From Nucisporomicrobium flavum (GTDB taxonomy: Bacteria > Actinomycetota > Actinomycetes > Mycobacteriales > Micromonosporaceae), in contig NZ_JADMLH010000006.1 in NCBI RefSeq assembly GCF_016464385.1, forward strand, positions 1 through 64,000: 64,000 nucleotides of DNA, written 5' to 3'. Shown piece by piece: positions 16,803-26,448 of this stretch (position 1 is its first letter; every line of letters starts with the position of its first letter). The position numbers were made by a program, and so were the translations under genes. The notes beneath the pieces were generated by a model, which saw only the letters and a program-made list of their open reading frames with translations, had not been told where the DNA came from and made no database searches.

Positions 16803-16915
16803 GCTCGCTGAGGGCCGGGCTGCCGCGCACCGCGGGCCGGCTCACCAGAGGCCCGCTCACTGAGGGCCGAGCCGCCGGCACCCGCGGGGCCGGCTCACCA
16901 AAAGCCGGCTTACTG
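16803..16915. repeat. 52-bp tandem repeat, about 2.2 copies
   Basis: Copies start at GCTCGCTGAGGG (16803), GCTCACTGAGGG (16855) and a partial GCTTACTG (16908), a period of 52-53 bp, with the shared internal block CGCGGG-CCGGCTCACCA. The last partial copy supplies the stop codon of the ROK gene. The bases before it (16735-16800) are a shorter, more degenerate set of CCACCGCGGCCC-like units. The copies differ at several positions, so the repeat is not recent. Confidence 0.6.
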
Positions 16916-18235
16916 CGGGGCGGTGTCGCGAGGGCCGGGCTGTCCCGCGGCCGTACCGTTCAGCGGGTCCGACAGCAGGGCGCCGAAAGCCAACTCCGCC
17001 GCGCCGATGAGGGCTGCGTCCGGGCCGAGCGCTCCGGCTCGCAGGTGCAGGTGTTCGCGGGAGGCCGGCAGCGCCATGGTGTCGAGGCGGCGGCGGACGG
17101 TCCGGGCGCCCGCCGCGTACACCTCGCGGAGGGTGCCGCCGAAGACGACGATGTCCGGGTTGAAGACGTTGACCAGGTTGGCGACGCCGAAGCCGAGCCA
17201 GTCGGCGACGGCGCGGAGGGCCTCGCGGGCCACCGCGTCGCCCAGGGCCGCCGCGCGCAGGACCGCGATCGGGCTGGTGCCCGCGGGTGCGCCGGCGCGC
17301 CGGAGCAGGGCCTGCGTCCCCACCTCGGTCTCCCAGCAGCCGCGCGAGCCGCAGCCGCAGCGCCGCCCCTCGGGGTTGACGACCATGTGGCCGACCTTGC
17401 CGCTCGCGCCGCCGTGGCCGGTCACCAGGCGGCCGCCGGTGACGATGCCCGCGCTGACGCCGGTGTCGCCGTGCAGGTAGACGAGGTCGTTGATGCCGGC
17501 CGCCACGCCGCGGGTGTGCTCGGCGAGGGCGGCGATGTCGGCCATGTCGCCGGCGACGAAGCCGGAGCCGAGTTCGGCGCCGAGGGCCGCGGCGAGGGTG
17601 TCGTCCGCGCCGCCCACGTGCAGCGTGCCGTCGTCGTCGCGGGTCGTGTCGGCGACCGCGACCGCCCCGCCGGCGCACAGCGTGCCGGCGGCGCCCGCGC
17701 CCCCGGCTTCGCGGGCACGAGGGTTGTCCCCGCCGCCCGCACCTCCGGCGTCGCTTCCCGCGTCCATCCGGCGGACCAGGGCGGCCAGCTCGGTGACCGC
17801 GTCCGCCGGGGACATGCCGAGGGGACGTGGCGCCTCGCGCAGGTCGAGGATGCGCCCGCCGAGCCCGATGCGGGCGGCGCGCAGCCGGGCCGGCTCGATG
17901 CTCAATGCATTGGCGTAGACCCGTTCGGAGCGGGGGCTCACCACGAGCGAGGGGCGGCCCGCCCGGCGGCCGCTGGTCGGCACGTCCTCGGTCACCAGGC
18001 CGGCGGCGGACAGGTCGGCCGCGAGGGCCCGGATCGTGCTGCGGTTCAGGCCGAGCCGGCTAGTCAGCTCGGCCCGGGAGGTGGGGCCGTGCACGTGGAC
18101 GTAGCGCAGGACGGCGCCGAGGTTCTGCCGGCGGATCTCCTCCTGGCCGGCCGCGGGCGCCGGGGGCGCCGGGGGTTGCTCGGGGCCCGGTTTGGGCCCG
18201 GATGTGCGCGGCCCGCGCCGCAGCGGAGTGACCAC
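16910..18235 (-). CDS. ROK-family transcriptional repressor
   Basis: A 441-residue NagC/XylR-type regulator. An N-terminal winged helix-turn-helix (TSRAELTSRLGLNRSTIRAL) is followed by the ROK sugar-binding fold, with the zinc cluster GRRCGCGSRGCWE near residue 290. The phosphate-binding DxGxT motif of ROK kinases is absent (IGLGGRILD in its place), so this is a regulator, not a kinase. A Gly/Ala-rich low-complexity insert lies in the middle (GAGGGDNPRAREAGGAGAAG). The GTG at 18235 is preferred because GAGAGGAGG lies eight bases upstream; an earlier GTG at 18259 has no binding site. It lies downstream of the mmsA-mmsB-chvE importer and is its likely regulator. Tandem repeats flank both ends. 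Confidence 0.85.
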   Translation of the reverse strand: MVTPLRRGPRTSGPKPGPEQPPAPPAPAAGQEEIRRQNLGAVLRYVHVHGPTSRAELTSRLGLNRSTIRALAADLSAAGLVTEDVPTSGRRAGRPSLVVSPRSERVYANALSIEPARLRAARIGLGGRILDLREAPRPLGMSPADAVTELAALVRRMDAGSDAGGAGGGDNPRAREAGGAGAAGTLCAGGAVAVADTTRDDDGTLHVGGADDTLAAALGAELGSGFVAGDMADIAALAEHTRGVAAGINDLVYLHGDTGVSAGIVTGGRLVTGHGGASGKVGHMVVNPEGRRCGCGSRGCWETEVGTQALLRRAGAPAGTSPIAVLRAAALGDAVAREALRAVADWLGFGVANLVNVFNPDIVVFGGTLREVYAAGARTVRRRLDTMALPASREHLHLRAGALGPDAALIGAAELAFGALLSDPLNGTAAGQPGPRDTAPQ

Positions 18236-18274
18236 AGGCGGGGCCTCCTCTCCGGGCACACGACGACGGGCGGC

Positions 18275-18406
18275 GGACGGGCGGGGCCAGGCGGCCCGAG
18301 CGGGGGCCCGGTGGCCCCGGACGGGCGGGGCCGGGCGTCCCGAGTGGACGCGGAGTTCCCCGGGACGGGCGGGGCCGGGCGTGGCGAGTGGGCACGCGGT
18401 GGCCGG
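18275..18406. repeat. 44-bp tandem repeat, three copies
   Basis: Three imperfect copies with a period of 44 bp start at 18275, 18319 and 18363, each beginning GGACGGGCGGGGCC and containing CGAGTGG or CGAGCGG; a fourth partial start (GGACGG) is at 18406. The array lies just upstream of the ROK start codon, between it and the chvE terminator, so it is in the ROK promoter or leader. It is too GC-rich to look like a set of ordinary operators. Confidence 0.65.
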
Positions 18407-18415
18407 GACGGCAAA

Positions 18416-18444
18416 GGGTCCCCGGAGACGGACTCCGGGGACCC
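18416..18444 (-). terminator. Terminator of the mms sugar importer operon
   Basis: Perfect 12-bp stem GGGTCCCCGGAG / CTCCGGGGACCC with a 5-nt loop, 30 bp downstream of the chvE stop and followed by TTT in the minus direction. It separates the importer from the ROK gene. Confidence 0.85.
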
Positions 18445-18473
18445 CAAGGGCCGTCAGTGGTACCGGCGGGGAA

Positions 18474-19580
18474 TTACTTGGTGAGCGGCGCGAGCTTCGG
18501 GTCGCTGGCGTACGCCTCGGCCGCGTTGTCCTTGGTCACGGCGACCGGCGGCAGCAGGTACGTCGGGACGACCTTGGTGTTGTTGTTGTAGGACTTGGTG
18601 TCGTTGATCTGCGGCTCGGTGCCGGCCTGGAGGGACTTGACCATGTTGATGGTCTCCTTCACCAGGTTGCGGGTGTCCTTGTTGATCGTCATGTACTGCT
18701 CGCCCTTCATGATGGACTTGATGGACTCGACCTCGGAGTCCTGTCCGGTCACGACGGGGACGGGCTTGTTGCGGCTCTTGATCGACTGGATGATCGCGCG
18801 GGCCAGCGTGTCGTTCGGCGAGAGGACGCCGTCGATGGTCTTGCTGCCGTAGGTCGAGGTGAGCAGCTGGTCCATGCGGGCCTGCGCACCCTCGGCCTTC
18901 CAGCCCTGGATGGCGATCGTCTTGAAGTCCTTCTGACCCGAGCCGACCACGACGTTGCCCTTGTCGATCTCCGGCTTGAGCACGTCCATGGCGCCGTTGA
19001 AGAACACGGTGGCGTTGTTGTCGTCCGGCGAGCCGGCGAACAGCTCGACGGTGTACGGGCCGCTGGCCTTCTTCTTCTTCATGCCGTCCAGCAGGGCCTG
19101 GCCCTGGAGCTGGCCGACCTTGAAGTTGTCGAACGCGACGTAGTAGTCGAGGTCCGGCGTGTTCAGGATCAGGCGGTCGTACGCGATGACCTTGGCACCG
19201 GCGTTGTGCGCGGCGGAGACCTGGGTCGCCAGCTGCGCCGCGTCGGTCGCGCCGATGACGATGACCTTCGCGCCCTTGGTGACCATGGCGGTGATCTGGG
19301 CCTGCTGGTCGGCGACCGTGGTCGACGCGCCGGCGTACTGCACGTCGCTCTGGAAGCCGGCCTCCTTCAGGCCGTTGGTGAACAGGTCACCGGCGAGGAC
19401 CCAGTTCTCCGAGGTCTTCGCGGGCAGCGCGACACCGATGAGGGAGTTCGCCGCGAAGCCCTTGGCGGCCTCGCCGCCCGAGCCGCTCTTGTCGTCGCCG
19501 TCGCGGCCGGAGCCGCACGCCGTCAAGGCCAGCATCGCGATGGCACCGACGGCCACCGACTTGCCGAAGAAATTGCGCAT
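18474..19580 (-). CDS. chvE: Multiple-monosaccharide ABC importer, sugar-binding lipoprotein
   Basis: A 368-residue periplasmic-binding-protein-like lipoprotein (signal peptide with lipobox LTAC at about residues 18-21) of the ribose/xylose/galactose superfamily, closest to ChvE. Features are IGVALPAKTSENW, VIGATDAAQLATQVSAAHNAG, IAYDRLILNT and TVELFAGSPDDNNA, and the hinge segment GVLSPNDTLARA. It binds monosaccharides (arabinose, galactose, xylose or glucose types in the family) outside the membrane and delivers them to MmsB. It lies 57 bp after mmsB; AAGAAGG is about 15 bp before its ATG, a long spacing. Confidence 0.9.
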   Translation of the reverse strand: MRNFFGKSVAVGAIAMLALTACGSGRDGDDKSGSGGEAAKGFAANSLIGVALPAKTSENWVLAGDLFTNGLKEAGFQSDVQYAGASTTVADQQAQITAMVTKGAKVIVIGATDAAQLATQVSAAHNAGAKVIAYDRLILNTPDLDYYVAFDNFKVGQLQGQALLDGMKKKKASGPYTVELFAGSPDDNNATVFFNGAMDVLKPEIDKGNVVVGSGQKDFKTIAIQGWKAEGAQARMDQLLTSTYGSKTIDGVLSPNDTLARAIIQSIKSRNKPVPVVTGQDSEVESIKSIMKGEQYMTINKDTRNLVKETINMVKSLQAGTEPQINDTKSYNNNTKVVPTYLLPPVAVTKDNAAEAYASDPKLAPLTK

Positions 19581-19637
19581 GGGGGGGTTGTAGCCCTTCT
19601 TTGAGGTGTTACAGGGTGAGAGGGGGTTGGTGGACCG

Positions 19638-20963
19638 TCAGCCGGCCACCGTCGTCTTGGCGGGCTCGGAGCCCGCTGCCGACGATGAAGCCGGTTCGGC
19701 GGATGCCTCCCGGCGGAAGGGGCGAGTGATGCTCCCGATGATCGAGAAGCGGCCCTGGCTCTTGTTGTAGACGTCCAGGGCGACGGCGAGCAGCAGCACC
19801 AGGCCCTTGATGATCTGGACCCGGTCGGTGCCGACGCCGAGCAGCTGCAGGCCGTTGTTGAGCACGGCCATGACCAGACCACCGACGATCGAGCCGGAGA
19901 TGGTGCCGATGCCGCCGGAGACCGCCGCGCCGCCGATGAAGACGGCCGCGATCGCGTCGAGCTCCCAGCTGAGGCCGTCCTGCGGGCCGGAGGCCGCCGA
20001 GCGGGCCACGAAGATCATGCCGGCGAGCGCCGCGAGGACCGACATGTTCATCATGACGAAGAAGTTGACCCGGCGGAGCTTGACGCCGGAGAGCTCCGCG
20101 GCGCGGGAGTTGCCGCCGACCGCGTAGATGTGCCGGCCGCCCGCGGTGTTGCGGGTGTAGAAGCCGTACGCGATCACGAGCACCACGAGGATCAGGCCGG
20201 AGATCGGGAAGCTGGTGCCGACCCGGCCGCCCGCGAACCGCAGCGTCACGAAGACGAGCACGCCGACCATGATCGCCATCCGGATGACCGAGACCCACAT
20301 GGGCGCGGGCTCGGCGTTCATCTCCTTGCGGGTACGGCGCGACTGCAGCTCGCGCCAGACCACGGCGACGCAGGCGGCGAGGCCGAGCAGCAGCGTCAGG
20401 TTGTTGTACCCGGTGTCCGGGCCGACCTCGGGGAGGAAGCCGCCACCGATCTTCTGGAAGCCCGGCGGGACCGGGATGGTGTCGGCGTTGCCCACGAACT
20501 GGTTGGCGCCGCGGAACAGCAGCATGCCGGCCAGCGTGACGATGAACGCCGGGACGCCGATGTACGCGACCCAGAATCCCTGCCAGGCGCCGATGGCCGC
20601 GCCGAGCGCGAGGCCGAACAGGATCGCCACCGGCCAGGGCAGCGACCAGTCGGCCATGCTCTTGGCGACCAGGATGCCGACGAACGCGGCGACCGAGCCG
20701 ACCGACAGGTCGATGTGGCCGGCCACGATCACCATCAGCATGCCGATGGCCAGGATGAGGATGTACGAGTTCTGCTGGAACAGGGCGATCAGGTTGTCCG
20801 ACCGCAGGGTCAGGCCGTCGCCGAAGCCCACACCGATCTTGTCCGCGGTGAGGAACTGGAACAGCAGGACGATCGCCAGCAGCGTGAAGATCATCCCGAA
20901 CTGGCGGGCGTTGGAGGTCGTGCCCCCGAACAGGTTCTTCTGAAGGTCCTTGAATCGGCTCAT
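19638..20963 (-). CDS. mmsB: Multiple-monosaccharide ABC importer, permease
   Basis: A 441-residue permease of the BPD_transp_2 (RbsC/XylH/GguB) type with about ten membrane segments. The motifs [48 protein letters not shown] and [19 protein letters not shown] are classic for this family. Its start overlaps the mmsA stop by four bases (ATGA), indicating translational coupling. The C-terminal cytoplasmic tail is Ser/Ala/Glu-rich. It forms the membrane pore of the importer with MmsA as ATPase and ChvE as binding protein. Confidence 0.92.
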   Translation of the reverse strand: MSRFKDLQKNLFGGTTSNARQFGMIFTLLAIVLLFQFLTADKIGVGFGDGLTLRSDNLIALFQQNSYILILAIGMLMVIVAGHIDLSVGSVAAFVGILVAKSMADWSLPWPVAILFGLALGAAIGAWQGFWVAYIGVPAFIVTLAGMLLFRGANQFVGNADTIPVPPGFQKIGGGFLPEVGPDTGYNNLTLLLGLAACVAVVWRELQSRRTRKEMNAEPAPMWVSVIRMAIMVGVLVFVTLRFAGGRVGTSFPISGLILVVLVIAYGFYTRNTAGGRHIYAVGGNSRAAELSGVKLRRVNFFVMMNMSVLAALAGMIFVARSAASGPQDGLSWELDAIAAVFIGGAAVSGGIGTISGSIVGGLVMAVLNNGLQLLGVGTDRVQIIKGLVLLLAVALDVYNKSQGRFSIIGSITRPFRREASAEPASSSAAGSEPAKTTVAG

Positions 20964-22507
20964 CGGGTCTGCATTTTCTTCGTCGAGGTCATCTGCTTCA
21001 TGAGGGTCTCCGGGTTCGCGTCCTTGCGAGCGATGTCGCCCGTGATCTGGCCTTCGAACACGGTGTAGATGCGGTCGCAGAGCCCGATCAGCTCGGGCAG
21101 CTCCGAGGAGATGACGATGACGCCCTTACCCTGGTCGGCGAGCCGCTGGATGATGCCATAGATCTCGTACTTCGCACCCACGTCGATGCCCCGGGTGGGC
21201 TCGTCGAGGATCAGCAGGTCGGGGTCCGTGAACATCCACTTCGCCAGGACGACCTTCTGCTGGTTGCCGCCGGAGAGCTTGGAGACGCCCTCGTCCACCG
21301 TCGGCGCCTTGGTGCGCAGCTCCCGGCGGTAGGCCTCGGCGGCCTGGTACTCGGCGACCTCGTCGAGCACGCCACGCTTGGTGATTTTGGACAGCTTGGC
21401 GGCGACCGTCGACGTCTTGATGTCGTCGAGCAGGTTGAGGCCGATCGCCTTGCGGTCCTCGCTCACGTACGCCAGGCCGTGGTGGATCGCGTCGGCCACG
21501 GACTTGAGCTGGAGCTCCTTGCCGTCCTTGAAGATCTGCCCGCCGAGGTACACGCCGTACGAGCGGCCGAAGATGCTCATGGCCAGCTCGGTGCGGCCGG
21601 CGCCCATGAGGCCGGCGAAGCCGACGATCTCGCCGCGGCGCACGTGGAAGCTCTCGCCCTTGCAGACCAGCCGCTCGGCGGAGATCGGGTGGCGCACCGT
21701 CCAGTCGCGTACCTCGAAGAAGGTCTCGCCGATCTTCGGGGTGTGGTCCGGGAAGCGGCTGCTGAGCTCCCGGCCGACCATGCCGCGCACGATGCGGTCC
21801 TCGTCCACGCCACCCGCGCCGACGTCGAGCGTCTCGACGGTCTTGCCGTCGCGCAGGATGGTGATGGAGTCGGCGATAGCCTCGATCTCGTTGAGCTTGT
21901 GCGAGATCATGATCGAGGTGATGCCGCGCTCCTTGAAGCCGCGCAGCAGGTCGAGCAGGTGCTGCGAGTCCGCCTCGTTGAGCGCCGCCGTCGGCTCGTC
22001 GAGGATGAGCAGCTTGACGTCCTTGGCGAAGGCCTTGGCGATCTCGACGAGCTGCTGCTTGCCGACGCCGATGTCCTTGATCAGGGTGTCGGGGTCCTCT
22101 TTGAGGCCGACCTGGTTCAGCAGCTCGACGGCCTTGCGCTGGGCCGCCTTCCAGTCGATCGCGCCGCGCTTGCGCGGCTCGTTGCCGAGGAAGATGTTCT
22201 CGGTGATCGACATGTGCGGGATGAGCGCGAGCTCCTGGTGGATGATCACGATCCCCGCGTGCTCGCTCTGCCGGATGTCCGAGTACCGTGCGGGCTGTCC
22301 CTGGTAGATGATGTCGCCGGTGTACGTGCCGTAGGGGTACACGCCGCTGAGGACCTTCATCAGCGTCGACTTGCCGGCGCCGTTCTCACCGCAGATGGCG
22401 TGGATCTCGCCGGCCCGGACCACCAGGTTGACGTCGGAGAGCGCCTTGACGCCGGGGAACTCCTTGGTGATGGAACGCATCTCCAGGAGGATGGGGGCGT
22501 TTGTCAT
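20960..22507 (-). CDS. mmsA: Multiple-monosaccharide ABC importer, double ATPase
   Basis: A 515-residue tandem ATPase of the sugar-importer class (RbsA/XylG/GguA). The first half has a full Walker A ([10 protein letters not shown]), signature-like [14 protein letters not shown] and Walker [13 protein letters not shown]. The second half has the usual degenerate Walker A ([10 protein letters not shown]), an intact [14 protein letters not shown] and [12 protein letters not shown]. The start at 22507 was chosen over a further upstream in-frame start because it gives the family's usual N-terminus ([19 protein letters not shown]) and has GAGG upstream. It is the first gene of the mmsA-mmsB-chvE operon; the leader to its right is AT-richer and should hold the promoter. 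Confidence 0.93.
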   Translation of the reverse strand: MTNAPILLEMRSITKEFPGVKALSDVNLVVRAGEIHAICGENGAGKSTLMKVLSGVYPYGTYTGDIIYQGQPARYSDIRQSEHAGIVIIHQELALIPHMSITENIFLGNEPRKRGAIDWKAAQRKAVELLNQVGLKEDPDTLIKDIGVGKQQLVEIAKAFAKDVKLLILDEPTAALNEADSQHLLDLLRGFKERGITSIMISHKLNEIEAIADSITILRDGKTVETLDVGAGGVDEDRIVRGMVGRELSSRFPDHTPKIGETFFEVRDWTVRHPISAERLVCKGESFHVRRGEIVGFAGLMGAGRTELAMSIFGRSYGVYLGGQIFKDGKELQLKSVADAIHHGLAYVSEDRKAIGLNLLDDIKTSTVAAKLSKITKRGVLDEVAEYQAAEAYRRELRTKAPTVDEGVSKLSGGNQQKVVLAKWMFTDPDLLILDEPTRGIDVGAKYEIYGIIQRLADQGKGVIVISSELPELIGLCDRIYTVFEGQITGDIARKDANPETLMKQMTSTKKMQTR

Positions 22508-22656
22508 CGCGCGCACCACCTCACGAGCGTCATGGATGCCTCCGGGAGGGGTCAGGGGTATTTCACTGGTTTGTTGCCGACGGCAACCTATTCCCCTCCG
22601 AAGATGATTCGCAAGTTTCGAGATCACCCGCCAGGTAACAATCCGGCAATGAAGAA

Positions 22657-22681
22657 CCGGGGCGCCCTGAGGGCGCCCCGG
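22657..22681 (-). terminator. Terminator of the TetR-MMPL operon
   Basis: Perfect 11-bp stem CCGGGGCGCCC / GGGCGCCCCGG with a 3-nt TGA loop, about 33 bp downstream of the MMPL stop on the minus strand and followed by TTCTTC. It insulates the sugar importer from the efflux operon. Confidence 0.85.
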
Positions 22682-22713
22682 CTTGCTCGGTTCAGCTGTT
22701 GTTCTTGACCGGT

Positions 22714-24888
22714 TCAGACGCTGACCGGCACCCGCTCCCCCGGCTGATCGAGCTGCTTGCGCAACTTTTCACCCTCGATGTCGACGTTCGGCAGCAGCCG
22801 GTTCAGCCATCCGGGCAGCCACCAGGACGCGCGCCCGAGCAGCGAGATGACGGCCGGCACGATGGTCATCCGGACCACGAACGCATCGATCGCGACGCCG
22901 ATCGCCAGCGCGAAGCCCATCGACTTGATCACCGGGTCGTCGAGCAGGATGAAGCCCGCGAAGACCGAGATCATGATCAGCGCGGCCGCGGTGACCACCC
23001 GGGCGCCGTGGCCCATGCCGAGGATCGTCGCGTCCTGCACGTCCGCGCCGTGCACGTAGTCCTCGCGCATGCGGGAGACGAGGAAGACCTCGTAGTCCAT
23101 GGCCAGGCCGAACAGGATGCCGATGAGCAGGATCGGCAGGAAGCTCACCAGCGGGCCGGGCGTGGACAGGCCGACCAGGCCGGCGAGATGGCCCTGCTGG
23201 AACACCAGCACGGTGACGCCGAAGGTGGCGCCCACGGTCAGCAGGAAGCCCAGCGCGGCCTTGACCGGTACCAGGATCGAGCGGAACACCACCATGAGCA
23301 GCAGCACCGACAGGCCGACGACCAGCAGCAGGTACACCGGCATGGCGTCGGACAGCTTCTCGGAGACGTCGATGCCGACCGCGGTCTGCCCGGTGAGCGC
23401 GACGTCGGCGCCGTTGAGCCCGCGCGTCTTCTCGCGGACGGTGTTCACCAGCGTCTCGGTGGCCGCGTCGGTCGGGCCGGTCTTCGGGATGATCCCGAGC
23501 AGCGCGGTCCGCTTGTCCCGGCTGAAGTTCGGCGGGGCGACCGCGAGCAGGTCGGGCGTGCCCTGCAGAACCTGGCCCACCTGCTGGGCCGCGGTGCCGG
23601 TCTGTTCCGGGGAGTCGCTGCTGACCACCAGGGCGAGCCGGCCGTTGAAGCCGGGACCGAAGCCCTCGGTGATGAGGTCCGCGGCGGCGCGGGCGGGGGT
23701 GCCCTCCGCGCTCGCGCTCGCGTCGGGCAGCGCCAGGCGCATGTCGGTGGCCGGGATCGCGAGCGCGCCCAGGCCGAGGATGCCGGCCAGGATCACGGGT
23801 ACGCGCAGCCGCGTCACCAGGCGCGCCCAGCGGAAGCCGAACCCCTCCTTGACCAGCGCGTGCGGCGTACGGCCGTTGCGCAGCCGCCGCGGCAGCACCT
23901 TGTCGCCGGCGAAGCCGAGCAGCGCGGGCAGCAGCGTGACGGCGACCAGCACCGCGACGGCCACCGTGCCGGCCGCGGCCAGACCCATGACGGTCAGGAA
24001 CGGGATCCGGACGACGGCCAGGCCGGCCAGGGCGATGATCACGGTGACGCCCGCGAACAGGACCGCGGAGCCGGCCGTACCGACGGCACGGGCCGCGGCG
24101 TCCTCCGGCGCGGCGCCCTCGACGAGGTGCTGGCGGTGGCGAGAGGTGATGAACAGCGAGTAGTCGATGCCGACCGCGAGGCCGAGCATGAGCGCGAGCA
24201 CCGGCGCGGTGCTGGTCAGCGACACGACGCTGCTGAGGGCGAACAGGCCGGCCATGCCCGCGCCCACGCCGATCAGCGCGTTGAGCATGGTCATGCCCGC
24301 GGCCACCAGCGAGCCGAAGGTGACCATGAGGACCACGAGCGCGATCGCCACACCGATCGCCTCGGTGCCGCCCACCTCGGGTTCGGCGTTCATCACCTCA
24401 CCGCCGTGCTCCACGCGCAGACCGGCGGCCTTCGCGGCGGCGCCGCTGTCCTCGTACGCGCCGCGCTGGGCGGCGGTGACCGCGTCCGCGCGCTCGGCGA
24501 ACTGCACCTGGACCAGGCCGAAGCGGCCGTCCTGGGACAGCGCCTTCGTGGTGAACGGATCCACCGCGCCGACCACGCCGGGCAGCGTCGCGGCCTCCTT
24601 GGCCAGGCCCTCGACGGCGGTCTTGAGCTGCGGCTCGGCCAGCGTACGGCCCTGCGGCGCGGCCACCACGATGGTCCCGGTGGCGCCGCTGGCCTCGGGG
24701 AACTCCTGCCGCAGGGCGTCGATGGCCCGCTGCGACTCGGTGCCGGGCATGGTGAAGTCGCTGGAGGTGGCGCCCTTGAAGGCCAGCGCCGAACCGCCGA
24801 GCGCGGCCAGCAGCACCAGCCACAGCAGCACCACCAGTTTGCGGCGGCGGAACGAGGCCCGGCCGAGCCGGTAGAGCAGGGTTGCCAT
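22714..24888 (-). CDS. MMPL/RND-family membrane transporter
   Basis: A 724-residue transporter with two MMPL halves and about 11-12 membrane helices. An N-terminal helix ([20 protein letters not shown]) is followed by an extracytoplasmic loop, then the first membrane bundle with [18 protein letters not shown] second loop and second bundle follow, with [20 protein letters not shown] and [16 protein letters not shown]. The aspartate and tyrosine in D-Y-S/D-Y-E are the family's proton-relay positions. These proteins export lipids, antibiotics or hydrophobic compounds using the proton gradient. The gene lies 26 bp after tetR on the same strand, so it is most likely expressed and repressed with it. 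Confidence 0.9.
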   Translation of the reverse strand: MATLLYRLGRASFRRRKLVVLLWLVLLAALGGSALAFKGATSSDFTMPGTESQRAIDALRQEFPEASGATGTIVVAAPQGRTLAEPQLKTAVEGLAKEAATLPGVVGAVDPFTTKALSQDGRFGLVQVQFAERADAVTAAQRGAYEDSGAAAKAAGLRVEHGGEVMNAEPEVGGTEAIGVAIALVVLMVTFGSLVAAGMTMLNALIGVGAGMAGLFALSSVVSLTSTAPVLALMLGLAVGIDYSLFITSRHRQHLVEGAAPEDAAARAVGTAGSAVLFAGVTVIIALAGLAVVRIPFLTVMGLAAAGTVAVAVLVAVTLLPALLGFAGDKVLPRRLRNGRTPHALVKEGFGFRWARLVTRLRVPVILAGILGLGALAIPATDMRLALPDASASAEGTPARAAADLITEGFGPGFNGRLALVVSSDSPEQTGTAAQQVGQVLQGTPDLLAVAPPNFSRDKRTALLGIIPKTGPTDAATETLVNTVREKTRGLNGADVALTGQTAVGIDVSEKLSDAMPVYLLLVVGLSVLLLMVVFRSILVPVKAALGFLLTVGATFGVTVLVFQQGHLAGLVGLSTPGPLVSFLPILLIGILFGLAMDYEVFLVSRMREDYVHGADVQDATILGMGHGARVVTAAALIMISVFAGFILLDDPVIKSMGFALAIGVAIDAFVVRMTIVPAVISLLGRASWWLPGWLNRLLPNVDIEGEKLRKQLDQPGERVPVSV

Positions 24889-24912
24889 GTCTAGTCCTTG
24901 TCGTCGGGGAGT

Positions 24913-24955
24913 CTTCAGTCCGTTTGTGGGTGGCGGCGGGGTGGTTGGACCGGGG
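24913..24955 (+). repeat. Dispersed G-rich element, copy B
   Basis: A 43-bp element starting CTTCAGTCCGTTTGTGGGTG and ending GGTTGGACCGGGG, about 90 percent identical to copy A (15356-15397). On the minus strand it supplies the last ~14 codons of tetR, and its GACTGAAG end provides the TGA stop codon. Confidence 0.7.
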
Positions 24956-25481
24956 TGATCAGGGCGCGGCGGGCGACGCCTGCGAGGGCCGGCCGCAGCT
25001 CGGCCGTGTCCCGCTGCGCGTCGACGACCACGGCCGCGATCCCGGCCAGCACGACCTCGGCGGCCAGGCAGGCGGCAGGGTCGGCGGAGCGGCCGGCGAA
25101 GGCGGCGCAGAGCGAGTCGATGACCGGGCGGAGGTCGGCGAAGGCGGGTTCCTCGAGGAACTGCGGGATGCCGTCGTAGATGAGCGCGACCTCGCGCCGG
25201 TTGCCCAGCACGAGGTCGACGAACCCCTCGATCGCGGCGGCCTGCGCGGCGGCCGGGGCGAGGGTCTCCAGGCGCGCGACGAGCTCGGTGAGCTCCTGTG
25301 CGGCCGGGGCGGTGAGCGCGGCGAGGATCGCGTCCTTGCTGGCGAAGTGGTACAGCAGCGTGGCCTTGGAACAGCCGACCTCGGCCGCGATGGCCTGCAG
25401 GGACGTACCCTTGTAGCCGGTATGGGCGAACTGCCCGGCGGCGACGCGGAGGATCTCGTCGCGGGTGTTGACACGAGCCAT
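24915..25481 (-). CDS. TetR-family repressor of the MMPL efflux operon
   Basis: A 188-residue TetR protein. The N-terminal helix-turn-helix is standard ([39 protein letters not shown] near residues 7-50). The C-terminal ligand domain is Ala-rich. The C-terminal ~14 residues (with [11 protein letters not shown]) come from the dispersed G-rich element and may be an acquired tail. The ATG at 25481 is preferred; four codons more are possible from 25493. Two palindromic operators lie directly upstream (25496-25530), so autorepression, and through readthrough repression of the MMPL gene, is likely. Confidence 0.88.
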   Translation of the reverse strand: MARVNTRDEILRVAAGQFAHTGYKGTSLQAIAAEVGCSKATLLYHFASKDAILAALTAPAAQELTELVARLETLAPAAAQAAAIEGFVDLVLGNRREVALIYDGIPQFLEEPAFADLRPVIDSLCAAFAGRSADPAACLAAEVVLAGIAAVVVDAQRDTAELRPALAGVARRALITPVQPPRRHPQTD

Positions 25482-25495
25482 GCCATCCAGCATGC

Positions 25496-25530
25496 CTGAC
25501 CGATCGGTCAGAGACTGGCCGATCGGTCAG
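25496..25530. promoter_or_regulatory. Tandem palindromic TetR operators
   Basis: Two copies of a 16-bp palindrome, CTGACCGATCGGTCAG (25496-25511, perfect) and CTGGCCGATCGGTCAG (25515-25530, one mismatch), lie 19 bp apart centre to centre, about two helical turns. They are directly upstream of tetR, and the adjacent PAP2 gene ends just to the right. The arrangement is typical for cooperative binding of TetR dimers. Confidence 0.85.
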
Positions 25531-25543
25531 GAAGTGGCCCAGG

Positions 25544-26314
25544 TTACAGAACGCCCGCCGGCTCGACCGGCGCGCGTTGCGCGGGGATGACCACCGGCGG
25601 GGCCGGCACCGGCCGCGGCAGGATCAGGATCACGGCGGTGAGCAGCGCGATCGCGACGATCGCGTCCAGCCAGTAGTGGTTGCCGGTCGCCACGACGACG
25701 AAGAGCGTGGTCAGCGGGTGCGCCAGCCACAGCCAGCGCCATCGGCCGCGGGTCGCCGCGATGAGCGTGATCGCCACGGCGAGCGCCCAGCCGACATGCA
25801 GCGAGGGCATGGCCGCGTACTGGTTGGCCATCGAGTCGGTGGACGGCGGGCCGTAGACCGACGGGCCGAAGCGCTGGCCCGTGTCGATCAGGCCGGCGAC
25901 GGTCATCCGCGGCGGCGCGAGCGGCACGAGCAGGTGCACGACCAGCGCCACCGTGGTCAGGCACGCCAGCGTCCGGCGCATCCAGCGGTACAGCTCGGGC
26001 CGGCGGAGGTACATCCAGACCAGCGCGACCGCGGTGGCCGGGAAATGCACGTACGCGTAATAGCAGTTGGCCACCCGCACAAGCAGGCGGTGATCGATGA
26101 CCAGGCCCTGCACCAGCGTCTCGGCGGGCAGCCGGAAGGCCCGCTCCAGATCCCAGATGCGCCCCGCGTTGCCCATCGCCTCGGCGACATGCCCCGTGGC
26201 GAGCATGCGCCCGCCCTGATACGCCAGGAACAACGCCGCCACCAGCAGGATCTCGCGCATGGCCGCGCGGACTCTGACCCGCCGGGCGTCCCCGGACTGC
26301 TCCACCACCGTCAC
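25544..26314 (-). CDS. PAP2-family membrane phosphatase (paralogue 1)
   Basis: A 256-residue integral membrane protein of the PAP2/Aur1-like group with about six helices. Catalytic-type motifs are YAAMPSLHVGWAL (phosphatase motif 2, with Ser-x-His) and GNHYWLDAIVA (motif 3, with His and Asp). These enzymes remove phosphate or transfer head groups on lipid phosphates at the outer face of the membrane. The GTG at 26314 has GGGGGA five bases upstream and fits better than a GTG at 26347. It is a close paralogue of the protein at 28600-29382; the two share the N-terminal REI-L/V-L...GxRML and LERxxxL pattern. Confidence 0.8.
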   Translation of the reverse strand: MTVVEQSGDARRVRVRAAMREILLVAALFLAYQGGRMLATGHVAEAMGNAGRIWDLERAFRLPAETLVQGLVIDHRLLVRVANCYYAYVHFPATAVALVWMYLRRPELYRWMRRTLACLTTVALVVHLLVPLAPPRMTVAGLIDTGQRFGPSVYGPPSTDSMANQYAAMPSLHVGWALAVAITLIAATRGRWRWLWLAHPLTTLFVVVATGNHYWLDAIVAIALLTAVILILPRPVPAPPVVIPAQRAPVEPAGVL

Positions 26315-26448
26315 GGCGGTCCCCCGTTTCCCGCGCCGGATCGCCACGGCACTGAGGGAGATCTTGGACCCCCCGTCAGCCGGCCGTCACCATCCGGACG
26401 CTCTGATGTGACCAGACGCTCACCCGGGGAACACCCCCCACGCAAGGG

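Noticed and set aside
16803..18406. Tandem repeats considered as a CRISPR array
   Set aside because: Repeats are adjacent without unique spacers, imperfect and only 2-3 copies; no cas genes are present.
22657..22681. Palindrome considered as a regulator site for mmsA
   Set aside because: An 11-bp GC stem with a 3-nt loop directly after the MMPL stop fits a terminator much better.
22699..24894. A 731-residue plus-strand frame opposite the MMPL gene
   Set aside because: His/Arg/Asp/Gln-rich composition and no motif; the opposite strand encodes a clear MMPL transporter.
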